Assembly: GCF_900188325.1 (NCBI RefSeq)
Contig: NZ_FZPD01000007.1
Coordinates: 62,001 to 126,000 of the forward strand
Direction of reading: 5' to 3'
DNA length: 64,000 nucleotides
Source of the DNA: Ekhidna lutea
Lineage (GTDB): Bacteria > Bacteroidota > Bacteroidia > Cytophagales > Cyclobacteriaceae
The notes below the pieces were generated by a model. It was given only the letters and a program-made list of their open reading frames with translations. It did no database searches and was not told the DNA's origin. The translations under genes and the position numbers were made by a program. Positions 9,397 through 18,812 of the stretch are shown piece after piece. Position 1 is the first letter of the stretch, and every line of letters starts with the position of its first letter.

Positions 9397-10158
9397 ATGA
9401 AGAGGTGGATTTTTATAGCAGCTGCGGTCATTTTGTCCTGTGAAAAGGGATCAGAGGAAATCTTCTCCTGTGATGATCTTACCATGAAATTAGATGAATT
9501 AGAATACTCATCTTGCGGAGGAAGTAATGGGAGGTTAAGCGTATTTGCATCCGGAGGAAAAGAACCATACACTTATAGACTCAATAACGAGCCCCCACAA
9601 ACACATAGCTTCTTTGAAGGTCTTGAGTCTCAATACTATAGTATTATAGTTGAGGATGCCAATGGCTGCAAAGATTCAGTCAGAACATTTTTGGGTAGCC
9701 AAAAAGCGGTACGTGCCGTAGCACTAACTGAACCTTCCGGATGTGGGACAAGCAATGGTAAGATAAAAGTCATAGCCAAAAACGGACAAATACCCTACCG
9801 TTACCAAATTGGTGAAAATGCTGAGTATACCTACAATGATACATTCACGGACCTTCCTTCGGGCAGGTATAGTGTATGGGTAAAAGATGATCGCGATTGT
9901 TTTTTAGGCATTTATCCAGTGGTCTTATCCGGTGTAGCCCTTGAGCAAGTAAAGGAAGTACTGGTTGCCAACTGCACAAGCTCCGGATGTCATGACACAG
10001 AAAGCAATCGAAACCTCTCCATGGATGAAACCATAGAAGAATACTCACAAGAAATAGCTGAAGTAATCGGTCAGGATCATCAAAGTGTTATCCTGGAAAC
10101 ATCCGAAATTGAGCTCATCGCCTGCTGGGCGAATGATATCGATTTAGAAAGTGAATAA
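9397..10158 (+). CDS. SprB-repeat lipoprotein with C-terminal atypical c-type haem motif
   Basis: This 253-residue lipoprotein has a signal peptide ending in VILSC (lipid on Cys15). Two SprB-like repeats follow at about residues 25-100 and 110-180. Each has a Cys-Gly start, an S/N-N-G-(K/R) turn, a PY-(T/R)-Y core and an ending like VEDANGC or VKDDRDC. The last 65 residues hold C194-TSSG-C199-H200, the CX4CH form of the haem attachment site seen in some Bacteroidota lipoproteins, and a tail ending in LIACWANDID that resembles the last helix of cytochrome-c-like domains. I see no clear Met ligand. The haloperoxidase-like gene starts 3 bases after this stop, so the two form an operon. Haem binding is an inference. 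Confidence 0.75.
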   Translation: MKRWIFIAAAVILSCEKGSEEIFSCDDLTMKLDELEYSSCGGSNGRLSVFASGGKEPYTYRLNNEPPQTHSFFEGLESQYYSIIVEDANGCKDSVRTFLGSQKAVRAVALTEPSGCGTSNGKIKVIAKNGQIPYRYQIGENAEYTYNDTFTDLPSGRYSVWVKDDRDCFLGIYPVVLSGVALEQVKEVLVANCTSSGCHDTESNRNLSMDETIEEYSQEIAEVIGQDHQSVILETSEIELIACWANDIDLESE

Positions 10159-10161
10159 ACT

Positions 10162-12324
10162 ATGCGTAAAACAAAACTTCACCTCACTCTTTTTATTCTA
10201 GTCCTATCATTCCATTCTTTTTCGCAAGAACATTCCGTTGCGAGAAAGTGGAATGAGGTCCTCCTTGAGGCAATTAGGAATGACTTTGCAAGACCTACCG
10301 TACATGCAAGAAATCTATTCCATGTTTCAGCAGCTATGTATGATGCCTGGTCAATGTATGATAAAACAGCGGTACCCTTCCTTTTTAATCGATACATTAA
10401 ATCATACAAACAAGATCTTCAGTTTTCTCACAACGAAGAAAACATTGAAGAAGCAAGAGTTGAAGCAATTAGTTATGCAGCTTATAATCTGATAGTACAT
10501 CGATTTAGCTTTTCCCCGGGTACCCAAAAAACATTTACTGCTGCAAATGAGCTTATGGCTGAGCTTGGATACGAAACCTCCTTCACTTCAACTGACTTCT
10601 CGGAGGGAAATCCGGCTGCTTTAGGCAATTTTATTGCTCAATCCTATATTGAGTTTGGACTTATAGATGGTTCCAATGAAGAACAAGACTATATCAACAA
10701 ACATTACCAACCTGTAAATCCACCATTAGTGCCAACCGATCCTGGTAATTCGGTGATAATTGACCTCAATAGATGGCAACCGCTGTTTTTTGATGAATTT
10801 ATTGACCAGGCGGGAAACCCTGAAACTGAAGGTGTTATTGACTTCCTTAGTCCCGAATGGGGTTCTGTCATACCATTTTCATTGCAGTCTTCAGACAGGA
10901 CAATCTATGAAAGGGATGAAAATGAGTACTGGGTTTATCATGATCCCGGACCACCTCCATATATAGAAGAGGATGGATCCGGAATGTCCGATGAGTATAA
11001 ATGGGGATTCTCGATGGTTTCTATCTGGGGAGCACACTTGGCAGAAGAGGAATTGATTGATATATCTCCTGCAAATTTTGGAAATAATGACAGCTTCCCT
11101 ACTGCCTTTGAAAACTATGACTCCTTCTACAAGTACCTTGAAGGCGGTGATATTGGCACGGGACATGATAAGAACCCCTTTACAGATGCACCTTATGAGC
11201 CTAACATGGTACCAAAAGGTGATTATACCCGAGTACTTGCAGAATTCTGGGCTGATGGACCGGATTCAGAAACCCCTCCCGGACATTGGTTTACCATCCT
11301 TAACTATGTCATGGATCATGAGCTGTTTGAAAGACGATTTGGAGGTGAAGGCGAAATCATTTCTGAACTGGAATATGATCTAAAGGCATACTTTACACTA
11401 GGTGGAGCAATGCACGATTGTGCTATTACTGCATGGGGGATAAAAGGATGGTATGACTACATCAGACCCATTTCCTCCATACGCGCAATGGCGGAGTTAG
11501 GACAAAGTAGTGATGAAACGCTGGACAACTATCATGTAAATGGCATCCCTCTAGTAGACAACTATATTGAAGTTGTCGAAGAAGGTGATCCACTAGCTGG
11601 TGCAGAAAATGAGCATGTAGGCAAAATCAAAGTCTATAGCTGGAGAGGTCATGACTTTATAACTGATCCGGATACAGACATAGCAGGTGTCGGATGGATA
11701 CTTGCAGAAAATTGGTGGCCATACCAAAGGCCTACATTCGTTACTCCACCATTTGCTGGATACGTATCAGGCCATAGCACATTTTCACGAGCTGCTGCTG
11801 AAGTACTCACTCTTTTAACAGGTGATCCCTATTTTCCTGGTGGAATTGGAGAATTCCTTGCTCCACAAAATGAATTTCTTGTCTTTGAGGAAGGCCCTAG
11901 TGTAGATGTGACACTACAATGGGCGACCTATAGAGATGCGTCTGATCAAACCTCCTTATCCCGTATTTGGGGTGGTATACACCCACCGGCTGATGATGTT
12001 CCTGGAAGAATTATTGGCGAGGAAATAGGCGTTGATGCCTTTGAGTATGCTCAAAATTTCTTCAATGGTATCGTTCCTCTTTCTGTGGACAAAGAAAGTA
12101 TGTATCGCTTATATCCAAACCCTGTAGCTATTAATGGGACCATAACAATTGATGCGAAAGAAAAGGGAACGTTTTTATTGTACAACCTTAATGGAACGCT
12201 TCTTCATATTGAAGAAATAGGTGCTGCAACTAATCAAATTAGTTTAAGCGGCCTACAGCATGGACTGTACATCTATAAAATAGATGGATCAATAAATAGA
12301 AGCGGCAGATTGATTGTGAGGTAG
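10162..12324 (+). CDS. Vanadium-dependent haloperoxidase/PAP2-like enzyme with T9SS sorting domain
   Basis: A 720-residue secreted protein with a signal peptide ending in HSFSQ. The full vanadate/phosphate-site signature is present: Lys428-X6-Arg435-Pro436 (KGWYDYIRP), VSGH with His538, and Ser-Arg601-X5-His607-X3-Asp (SRIWGGIHPPAD). Members of this fold either bind vanadate and oxidise halides with hydrogen peroxide or act as phosphatases; the sequence alone cannot decide. The last 75 residues begin YRLYPNPVAINGT and end SGRLIVR, a type IX secretion C-terminal sorting domain, so the enzyme is exported across the outer membrane. It is preceded by 3 bases by the SprB/haem-motif lipoprotein gene and probably co-translated with it. 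Confidence 0.9.
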   Translation: MRKTKLHLTLFILVLSFHSFSQEHSVARKWNEVLLEAIRNDFARPTVHARNLFHVSAAMYDAWSMYDKTAVPFLFNRYIKSYKQDLQFSHNEENIEEARVEAISYAAYNLIVHRFSFSPGTQKTFTAANELMAELGYETSFTSTDFSEGNPAALGNFIAQSYIEFGLIDGSNEEQDYINKHYQPVNPPLVPTDPGNSVIIDLNRWQPLFFDEFIDQAGNPETEGVIDFLSPEWGSVIPFSLQSSDRTIYERDENEYWVYHDPGPPPYIEEDGSGMSDEYKWGFSMVSIWGAHLAEEELIDISPANFGNNDSFPTAFENYDSFYKYLEGGDIGTGHDKNPFTDAPYEPNMVPKGDYTRVLAEFWADGPDSETPPGHWFTILNYVMDHELFERRFGGEGEIISELEYDLKAYFTLGGAMHDCAITAWGIKGWYDYIRPISSIRAMAELGQSSDETLDNYHVNGIPLVDNYIEVVEEGDPLAGAENEHVGKIKVYSWRGHDFITDPDTDIAGVGWILAENWWPYQRPTFVTPPFAGYVSGHSTFSRAAAEVLTLLTGDPYFPGGIGEFLAPQNEFLVFEEGPSVDVTLQWATYRDASDQTSLSRIWGGIHPPADDVPGRIIGEEIGVDAFEYAQNFFNGIVPLSVDKESMYRLYPNPVAINGTITIDAKEKGTFLLYNLNGTLLHIEEIGAATNQISLSGLQHGLYIYKIDGSINRSGRLIVR

Positions 12325-12333
12325 CTCCTAACC

Positions 12334-12341
12334 TATATTTG
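12334..12341 (+). promoter_or_regulatory. Putative -7 promoter element (TAnnTTTG)
   Basis: TATATTTG is an exact match to the Bacteroidota -7 box, 28 bases before the start at 12370 and just after the haloperoxidase stop. The best -33 candidate is a weak ATTG 21 bases upstream. It suggests the following barrel gene has its own promoter. Confidence 0.45.
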
Positions 12342-12369
12342 CAATCTTTTTTACTAAACCGATTCTAAA

Positions 12370-13629
12370 ATGATAAATTTCAGCTATATAAAGCATGGGT
12401 TCAGTCTATTCATGTTTTTTATTTCACAGGCACTTTTTTCACAAAAAAACTATATCGAAGGAATAATTATTACCAATTCAGGTGACTCAATAATTGGTTT
12501 CATCGACTACAAAAATTGGGATAAAAATCCATTAGAAATCAATTATAAACCCAATCTTCAAAAAGAGAGTATTTCTTACAACCCTTCTCAAGTAAAAGAA
12601 TTCAGGGTTGGTGGCGACACCTATATTAGTGCTTATATTGATAGGGAAATTAGCTCTGTTAAGGTCGATGAATTGGAACGAAATTCGGTTCTGAACCTTG
12701 TTTCAGATTCTGTTTTCTTACGGGTTCTTATCTCTGGAAAAAAATCGCTTTATATCTACAAGCATGAAAATGGGAAAGCCAACTTTTACATTAAAACAGA
12801 TAAAATAGAACTGTTAAAGTATAAGAGGTATTATGTAACCGAAAATAGAAATAATTATGCCTTAGAAAGTAAAATCTATTTAAATCAGCTAGATCAGTAT
12901 CTTAATGAGTGCGATCAAAACATGAAGTTAAGCAACACAAAGTATCAACAAAATAGTTTAATAAAGTTGTTTACCATTTATTACGAAAACTGTCTTGGAG
13001 TTCAAGTAAAAACTGAAACCAAATCAAAAGACAAACTGATCAATTCGGGAGTTTTGGCAGGTATAACGCTTTCATCTCTTGAATTTAAAAGTTCTAGCAA
13101 CCGTCGCTATACACAAATGGATAGTGAATCTTCCGTTGACCCAGTTGTTGGAGGGTTTCTGGAACTTATCTTACCAAGAACGAGGGAAAAATGGTCAGTA
13201 AATAATGAGCTCCTGATTACAACATACTCAATAGCAGGAGAATATATAGACTACACAAATGAACAAGATTATAGGATAATAAATAGTGACTTTAATTTTA
13301 GCTACCTGAAGTTAAATACACTAGTTAGGTATTATATTTTGCATAATCCAAATATATATTTGGAATCTGGAATCACTAACTCTCTAATGATTAGTAGTAC
13401 CAATACCAGTCAACACAATATTCAATTTTATTCAACTTCCAGACAATACGATGAACCAGCCATTGAATCTATTAAATCCTATGAATTTGGAACAGCATTT
13501 GGATTGGGTTTGAGAAGTGGTAAGCTTGGCTATTTATTGCGTTACGAGTACACAAACGGAATGTCAGGACATCAGACTTTGCAATCAAGAGTCTCTAGGT
13601 ACTATTTCATGGTTAGTTATAAGTTATAA
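12370..13629 (+). CDS. Hypothetical exported protein with C-terminal outer-membrane beta-barrel
   Basis: This 419-residue protein has a signal peptide ending near ALFSQ. The N-terminal half has the pattern YIEGIIITNSGDSIIGFIDYK and later YNPSQVKEFRVGGDTYIS, common in uncharacterised Bacteroidota outer-membrane proteins. The C-terminal half (from about residue 215) consists of alternating hydrophobic strands such as LEFGTAFGLGL and LGYLLRYEYTNG, ending in YYFMVSYKL with the terminal aromatic-X-hydrophobic pattern of a barrel. It resembles PorT-like barrels in shape only. No function can be given. It stands alone between the haloperoxidase gene and a convergent SusD gene. Confidence 0.7.
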   Translation: MINFSYIKHGFSLFMFFISQALFSQKNYIEGIIITNSGDSIIGFIDYKNWDKNPLEINYKPNLQKESISYNPSQVKEFRVGGDTYISAYIDREISSVKVDELERNSVLNLVSDSVFLRVLISGKKSLYIYKHENGKANFYIKTDKIELLKYKRYYVTENRNNYALESKIYLNQLDQYLNECDQNMKLSNTKYQQNSLIKLFTIYYENCLGVQVKTETKSKDKLINSGVLAGITLSSLEFKSSSNRRYTQMDSESSVDPVVGGFLELILPRTREKWSVNNELLITTYSIAGEYIDYTNEQDYRIINSDFNFSYLKLNTLVRYYILHNPNIYLESGITNSLMISSTNTSQHNIQFYSTSRQYDEPAIESIKSYEFGTAFGLGLRSGKLGYLLRYEYTNGMSGHQTLQSRVSRYYFMVSYKL

Positions 13630-13821
13630 GAGCTACTATTTCTATGATCGATTCGAATGGATTATTAAAAAACACTATCAATTTCATTGGTCTTTGAACG
13701 GCCTCCCTAAATAGCTTGACCGTTTTTAAATGATTTAAGTAACCTATGGGAGTGTTTTTCACAGGTTTTTTCATGTTTTAAGTTGTTAAGGTGTTTCAAT
13801 TTCGTTAAGAGACAAACAAAA

Positions 13822-13849
13822 AAAAGGCTGCCAAAATTGGCAGCCTTTT
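13822..13849. terminator. Bidirectional rho-independent terminator
   Basis: An 11-bp stem, AAAAGGCTGCC with GGCAGCCTTTT, has a 6-nt loop. It sits between the plus-strand barrel gene and the minus-strand SusD gene and ends the second SusCD transcript 22 bases past its stop codon. Confidence 0.85.
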
Positions 13850-13871
13850 CAATTCTATATAAATGATGAAT

Positions 13872-15314
13872 TTAGTTCACGTCCCACCAAAGGTTGGTAT
13901 CTAGTGCATCATCGAAAGGTACCGCTAAAAGGTTTTCCTGGTTAGTAGCTGCTTCATCCGTAGGATAAAGACCTCTAACCGGAATAGAAGGCTCTACAGC
14001 TGCAGCCGGCACAGAAAGTACTGGCTGATCCAGTCTTCTCCAGGTAGCCCAAGCTTCCAAACCATTCGTGTAAAGCGCTAACCACATTTGTAGTCCAATT
14101 GATTGCTCCCAGTTGGCAGCATCATAAGGATTAGCAGCAATGTAATCGTTAATAGTAGTAGCATCAGTGATACCCCACTCATTCATTGCAGCTGTGATTC
14201 CAGCGTTAAACTCAGTAAGAGCTACACCAGTGACAAATCCTCTCTCGATAGCTTCCGCTTCTAAGAATTTCACTTCAGAAAATCTCAAAAGATAAGCTGG
14301 TGCATTTTGCTGTCTTACCATTGCTCCAAATCTGGAAGTTGTAGCTTTCAACGCGAATGCATCATTATCACCAAGTCCATAAGGCATACCAACATACGTA
14401 CCTGAAGCGGTAGAATCTGCATAAAGTGTTTCACGCGGATCACCCATTGCCTGCAGTGTACTTAGTAACTCATCAGTAATTCTAAAGTCATCCCTTGAAC
14501 CTCCATTTGGAGATGCATCAAACCAAAATGGATTTGAGAGTGCAGCTACATTAAGATAAACCAATGAAGCTTCATCAGCAACTGAAGAAATGATATTTCC
14601 ATTAAGCGCCGCAGAAACAGTACTAGATGCAAGTGAACTGTTAGCGTCTGCTATTCTCATACCCATTCTTAGTAGCAACGCATTTCCGAATTTTTGCCAT
14701 CCGTCCATGTCACCACCATAAATGATATCTACATCACTAGAAAATCCAGCAGCTCCAGTGTTAATTGAATTAACAGCAGCAGTTACATTACTAATAAGAG
14801 ATTCATAAATCGCAGACTGAGAATCATAAGCAGGCTTAGGAAATTCATCAGGATTTAACGCCTGAGAATAAGGCATATCTCCCCAGATATCAGTAGCCAT
14901 TTGAAAACCAAAGGCCATCATGATATCGATCACAGCAATTTGATTTGCTCTAATCGCTTCCGAAGGAACATTTTCATCAGCTTCAACCAACGTCTTAGCT
15001 TGATCTAGTTCAGAAAGAATTGAAGCAAATGTAGTATTCCATCCGTTATCGAAATCCGCAGGGGTAAAGTTGTACCGCTGCTCCTCCGTATATTCATCCT
15101 GAGCAAGGTGCTGAACAAACAACATACCATACTCAAAGTTCATATCTCTGCTCCAGTAAAGATCTGGCAGACGATATAATCCTTGTGTTACCAATGAACC
15201 CGCTGGCACATCAGTTGGCTCATTTGGATTAACATTTAAGTCATCGAAATCGCCACAACCTACTAGCGTTATAATAAACGTGCAGATTAATAATCTATTT
15301 ATAATCAGTTTCAT
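13872..15314 (-). CDS. SusD/RagB-family outer-membrane nutrient-binding lipoprotein (second copy)
   Basis: A 480-residue surface lipoprotein with a signal peptide ending in ITLVGC and the acidic GDFDDLNVNPNEP mature start. It shares the SusD-like_2 architecture with the first pair: a helical body, WGDMPYSQALNP, a LLRFSEVKFLEAEA motif and a C-terminal NLWWDVN. It forms the lid of the adjacent SusC transporter and is encoded 28 bases after it. The two SusD proteins of this window are alike in length, start and end motifs, yet differ along the body, so they look like paralogues with different ligands rather than a recent duplication. Confidence 0.93.
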   Translation of the reverse strand: MKLIINRLLICTFIITLVGCGDFDDLNVNPNEPTDVPAGSLVTQGLYRLPDLYWSRDMNFEYGMLFVQHLAQDEYTEEQRYNFTPADFDNGWNTTFASILSELDQAKTLVEADENVPSEAIRANQIAVIDIMMAFGFQMATDIWGDMPYSQALNPDEFPKPAYDSQSAIYESLISNVTAAVNSINTGAAGFSSDVDIIYGGDMDGWQKFGNALLLRMGMRIADANSSLASSTVSAALNGNIISSVADEASLVYLNVAALSNPFWFDASPNGGSRDDFRITDELLSTLQAMGDPRETLYADSTASGTYVGMPYGLGDNDAFALKATTSRFGAMVRQQNAPAYLLRFSEVKFLEAEAIERGFVTGVALTEFNAGITAAMNEWGITDATTINDYIAANPYDAANWEQSIGLQMWLALYTNGLEAWATWRRLDQPVLSVPAAAVEPSIPVRGLYPTDEAATNQENLLAVPFDDALDTNLWWDVN

Positions 15315-15342
15315 ATTATTTTCTATTTAATCAATTACTTAA

Positions 15343-18300
15343 TTAAAACTTCAATCCAATATTGAATCCAATAGATCTGGTAGGAGGTACCTGAGCATTC
15401 TCAAGACCTTGATCGTTACCAGCGCCAGTAATCACCTGTGGATCCAAGTGAGGGATCTCCGAGCTAAGAAGTGCAAGGTTTCTTCCGAATGCACCTATTG
15501 AAACAGAGTTGAATGGTGTATTCTGAATTACGCTTGCAGGAAGTGTGTAAGAAAGGTTAACCTCTCTTAGTTTCACAAAGCTTGCATCGTACACGTTTGG
15601 TGTAGCAGCAAGCCACCAGTAGCTCTGATAATATGTCTGAGCAGGAACGTTAACTGTGTTAGGCTCACCTGTTTCAGTTACTCCGTCAAGTACTAGTCCG
15701 TTTTCTCTGATATCAACTCCATTTTGGAATACAGTTTCCTCTGTCATACCAGAGTATGTAGCCCACTGTAGTGAAGTAGAGTGGATGGATCCTCCTTTTT
15801 GGAAGTCAATCAACACACCCATTCGGATACCCTTGTAAGAGAACGTGTTTCTCAATCCACCAGTGTAATCAGGAATTGCTGATCCCAAGAAATATCTACT
15901 AGTTCGGCCGATAGGGAATCCATTTGTTCCAATAACAACCTCACCTTCGTTTCTTACTGATCCATCTTCAAGTACTTCATAGTCTTCTCTGATGAAGTCA
16001 GCTCCCCAGATACCCATGTAAGGGAATCCTTCCTGAATTCTAAGCTCTGCAGCCCAAGTACCACCTCGTCCAATACTCTGAACATCAGGGTGTAGCTCAA
16101 CAACTTCGTTATTATACGTAGCAAAGTTCAAATTCACATCCCATCTGAAATCTCCTGATTGAATTGGAGTTCCATTTAATGTAAGCTCAATTCCAGAGTT
16201 CTTCATTGTACCTGCATTGATCACACGAGACGTGTATCCTGTAGATGAAGAAATATCCACGTTGAAAATCTGATCGACAGTTTCTCTGTCATAGTATGCC
16301 ACATCAAAACCAACTCTGTTGTTCAAGAAATTAACATTAGCTCCAATTTCAATCTCAGTAGTAGTTTCTGGATCTAATAAAGGATTGTTTCTAGAATTTG
16401 GAACTGCAAATCTTGACGCGCTTCCCCAGTTTGGAGACTGTGGGCTAAATGTAGTCGCAAGTCTGTAAGGACCTGGCGCATTTGCCGCCTTACCATATGC
16501 TACTCTTACTTTACCGAAAGACACTACACTACCGTCAAATGCAGGTAGTTCAGAGAATACAAAACTTGTAGACGCTGAAGGGTAGAAGAATGGATTTTCT
16601 TCAGTTGGAAGAGTTGAAGCCCAATCCCATCTTCCTGATGCATCGAAGAATAAAAGATCTCTGAATCCAATTGAAGCAAGCATGTATGTACTGTTAATTG
16701 CTTCTTCTCTCAAGTTAGTACCTGGCGTATAAGTTGCAGGCTCAACTGAGTTAGACAAGTGATAGAATCCATCTAGTGCCAATCCACCATTTGTAGTGAA
16801 CTGAGTAAATGTCTGCTCCTGCTTCATTCTGTTTCCTCCAAGCGTTGCGTTAACAGAAATGTCACCGAACTGCTTATTGAAGTTCATTTGCAGCTGGAAG
16901 TTCGTTTCATTGAAGCTTCGGTAAGTCTCAGTATATCTTGACTGCTCAATTCCTCCATTAGGAACACCTTCCTGGAAATCCCACTGGTATCCATCTCTCA
17001 TTGCCTTACCGCTAACAGTTAAGAAATCAGTGATGTCATATGTTACGTCGATGTTTCCGAACAATCTGTTCTTATCATCTTCCTGCAAGTACTCATTTCT
17101 TACGAAATAAGGGTTGTCGAAGAACTGAGGTGACTCATTAAACGAAATCAAGTTACCTGAACCATCTACCGCAGGTCCTATCGCATTCCATACATATTGA
17201 GTACCGTCAACCATTTCATAGTTTTTCAGTCTCTCAACATCAAGGTTTGTTTGCCACCACTGGTTAAATCCTTGCATTGGGTTAGCATTGTTATAACCAG
17301 TTACGTTTCTACCGCTGGTAGCCTGGTTTACAAAGTTTGCAGATGCAGTTACATATAGTCTGTCTGTTGGGTTAACAGTAGCGTTCAAGCTAATTGTATT
17401 TCTCTGTAGTCCTGAGTTAGGTAGTGTACCAGACTGGTCTAGATTAGTATAACCTAATCTAAATGTTGCTAATTCATTACCTCCTTCAAGAGCAATTGAG
17501 TTTGTCCATGTTTTCCCAACTTCGAAGAATTCTTCGTATCCGTTTGCAGGAGCTGACCAAGGTCTTGTTTCACCATAGTTAGAGGCGTTAGGATCCCAAG
17601 AATCCCAGTGACGAACTTGTGATCCATCATACTTTGGCCCCCAAGAACCATCCTTAGCATATACTGGCGCTAAATAATCAGTGCCATTTTCAGTGAATTC
17701 TACAAACCCACTTTGAGTTGGATTTCCAGTAGTTGGATCCACAGCAATTGCTCCACCACCATAAGTTTGCTGATGAGGAATTAGGTTCTGTACTTTATCA
17801 AAAGTCACAGCAGAATTAACTGATACACCAATTCCTTTTCTCTGACGACCTTTTTTGGTTGTAATTACAATTACACCATTTGCACCCCTTACACCATAAA
17901 TAGCAGTTGCAGCAGTACCTTTAAGTACACTCATACTTTCAATGTCTGACGGGTTAATGTCTGAAATTGCGTTACCATAATCATAAGGAGTAGATCCTCC
18001 ACCGAAACCTCTTTGCTGAGAGTTTGATGAGAAATCAGAGTTTCCTATTGGAACTCCATCTACAACGAAAAGTGGCTGGTTGTTACCTAGGAAAGAGTTT
18101 GCTCCACGAATAGTGATTCTTGAAGATCCACCCAATGAACTTTGTGAACCCTGGATTTGAACTCCGGCAACCTGACCTTGAAGCGCATTCACTAAGTGAG
18201 TTTCCTTAGTCTGAGAAATGCTTTCTCCATCAACCTGCTGTACTGAGTAACCCAAAGCCTTTTTATCTCTTTCTTGACCAAGGGCAGTTACAACAACTTC

Positions 18301-18597
18301 CTGAAGTTCTGTAGCTCCTCCCATTGAAAGATCAATAGTGGTTCTAGATCCAACTTGTACTTCCTGAGTTGTAAACCCAACGAAAGAAAATACAAGAGTA
18401 GCACCGTCTTCCACAGAAATACGGTAGTTACCGTCCAAATCTGTAGTCACACCGGTTGTTGTGCCTTTAATCACAACGTTCACGCCTGGTAAAGCCTCAC
18501 CCGAATCATCGGTGACCTTACCAGCAACTGTTCTCTGTGCTAATACCGAGGTAATAGCAAAAGAGAACAACATAGTAAGTAGTAAAATCCTCTTCAT
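15343..18597 (-). CDS. SusC/RagA-family TonB-dependent outer-membrane transporter (second copy)
   Basis: This 1084-residue TonB-linked transporter has a signal peptide ending SVLAQ and a carboxypeptidase-regulatory-like domain (residues about 22-100, GKVTDDSGEALPGVNVVIKG). The plug domain has the SusC signature (ITIRGANSFLGNNQPLFVVDG; SDIESMSVLKGTAATAIYG), and the barrel ends in IGFNIGLKF. It acts with the SusD protein downstream to import an unknown ligand. A reasonable promoter (TTTG, 20 bases, TAATTTTA) lies about 40 bases upstream of the start. The gene is divergent from the split transketolase across a 215-base intergenic region. Confidence 0.95.
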   Translation of the reverse strand: MKRILLLTMLFSFAITSVLAQRTVAGKVTDDSGEALPGVNVVIKGTTTGVTTDLDGNYRISVEDGATLVFSFVGFTTQEVQVGSRTTIDLSMGGATELQEVVVTALGQERDKKALGYSVQQVDGESISQTKETHLVNALQGQVAGVQIQGSQSSLGGSSRITIRGANSFLGNNQPLFVVDGVPIGNSDFSSNSQQRGFGGGSTPYDYGNAISDINPSDIESMSVLKGTAATAIYGVRGANGVIVITTKKGRQRKGIGVSVNSAVTFDKVQNLIPHQQTYGGGAIAVDPTTGNPTQSGFVEFTENGTDYLAPVYAKDGSWGPKYDGSQVRHWDSWDPNASNYGETRPWSAPANGYEEFFEVGKTWTNSIALEGGNELATFRLGYTNLDQSGTLPNSGLQRNTISLNATVNPTDRLYVTASANFVNQATSGRNVTGYNNANPMQGFNQWWQTNLDVERLKNYEMVDGTQYVWNAIGPAVDGSGNLISFNESPQFFDNPYFVRNEYLQEDDKNRLFGNIDVTYDITDFLTVSGKAMRDGYQWDFQEGVPNGGIEQSRYTETYRSFNETNFQLQMNFNKQFGDISVNATLGGNRMKQEQTFTQFTTNGGLALDGFYHLSNSVEPATYTPGTNLREEAINSTYMLASIGFRDLLFFDASGRWDWASTLPTEENPFFYPSASTSFVFSELPAFDGSVVSFGKVRVAYGKAANAPGPYRLATTFSPQSPNWGSASRFAVPNSRNNPLLDPETTTEIEIGANVNFLNNRVGFDVAYYDRETVDQIFNVDISSSTGYTSRVINAGTMKNSGIELTLNGTPIQSGDFRWDVNLNFATYNNEVVELHPDVQSIGRGGTWAAELRIQEGFPYMGIWGADFIREDYEVLEDGSVRNEGEVVIGTNGFPIGRTSRYFLGSAIPDYTGGLRNTFSYKGIRMGVLIDFQKGGSIHSTSLQWATYSGMTEETVFQNGVDIRENGLVLDGVTETGEPNTVNVPAQTYYQSYWWLAATPNVYDASFVKLREVNLSYTLPASVIQNTPFNSVSIGAFGRNLALLSSEIPHLDPQVITGAGNDQGLENAQVPPTRSIGFNIGLKF

Positions 18598-18635
18598 ACG
18601 TTACTTTTTTTGTTGATAAATAGTTAAAATCAGCC

Positions 18636-18667
18636 TAAAATTAAGTGATCCAAGTCCGTTTATCAAA
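18636..18667 (-). promoter_or_regulatory. Putative promoter of the second SusCD operon
   Basis: On the minus strand, TTTG (18667-18664) is followed after 20 bases by TAATTTTA (18643-18636), a 7-of-8 match to TAnnTTTG at the expected spacing. The start codon lies about 40 bases downstream. Confidence 0.45.
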
Positions 18668-18785
18668 GAAATAACCATATTCATAGGGTCGATTAAGCTA
18701 TTTATCGACGTATAGTTGTTAACATTTACGTAAAAGGACGGATATATTGTGCCCATGAATGGTTACACGTTTGTATAAACGGTCT

Positions 18786-18793
18786 TACATTTG
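18786..18793 (+). promoter_or_regulatory. Putative -7 promoter element (TAnnTTTG) for the transketolase pair
   Basis: TACATTTG is an exact -7 match ending 19 bases before the ATG at 18813. It lies downstream of the in-frame ATG at 18759, arguing that 18813 is the true start. A 14-base inverted repeat (CGTTT-gtat-AAACG, 18768-18781) sits just upstream and could be an operator. No TTTG is found at the ideal -33 spacing. Confidence 0.45.
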
Positions 18794-18812
18794 CCCCTTC
18801 AAAAAAATTCCT

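Noticed and set aside
9270-9572. 100-codon minus-strand frame opposite the SprB-repeat gene
   Set aside because: It is a shadow of the real plus-strand coding sequence, with no start context or protein-like features.
18759-18812. Longer transketolase start
   Set aside because: The extra 18 residues do not fit the family and include the -7 element; ATG 18813 is better.
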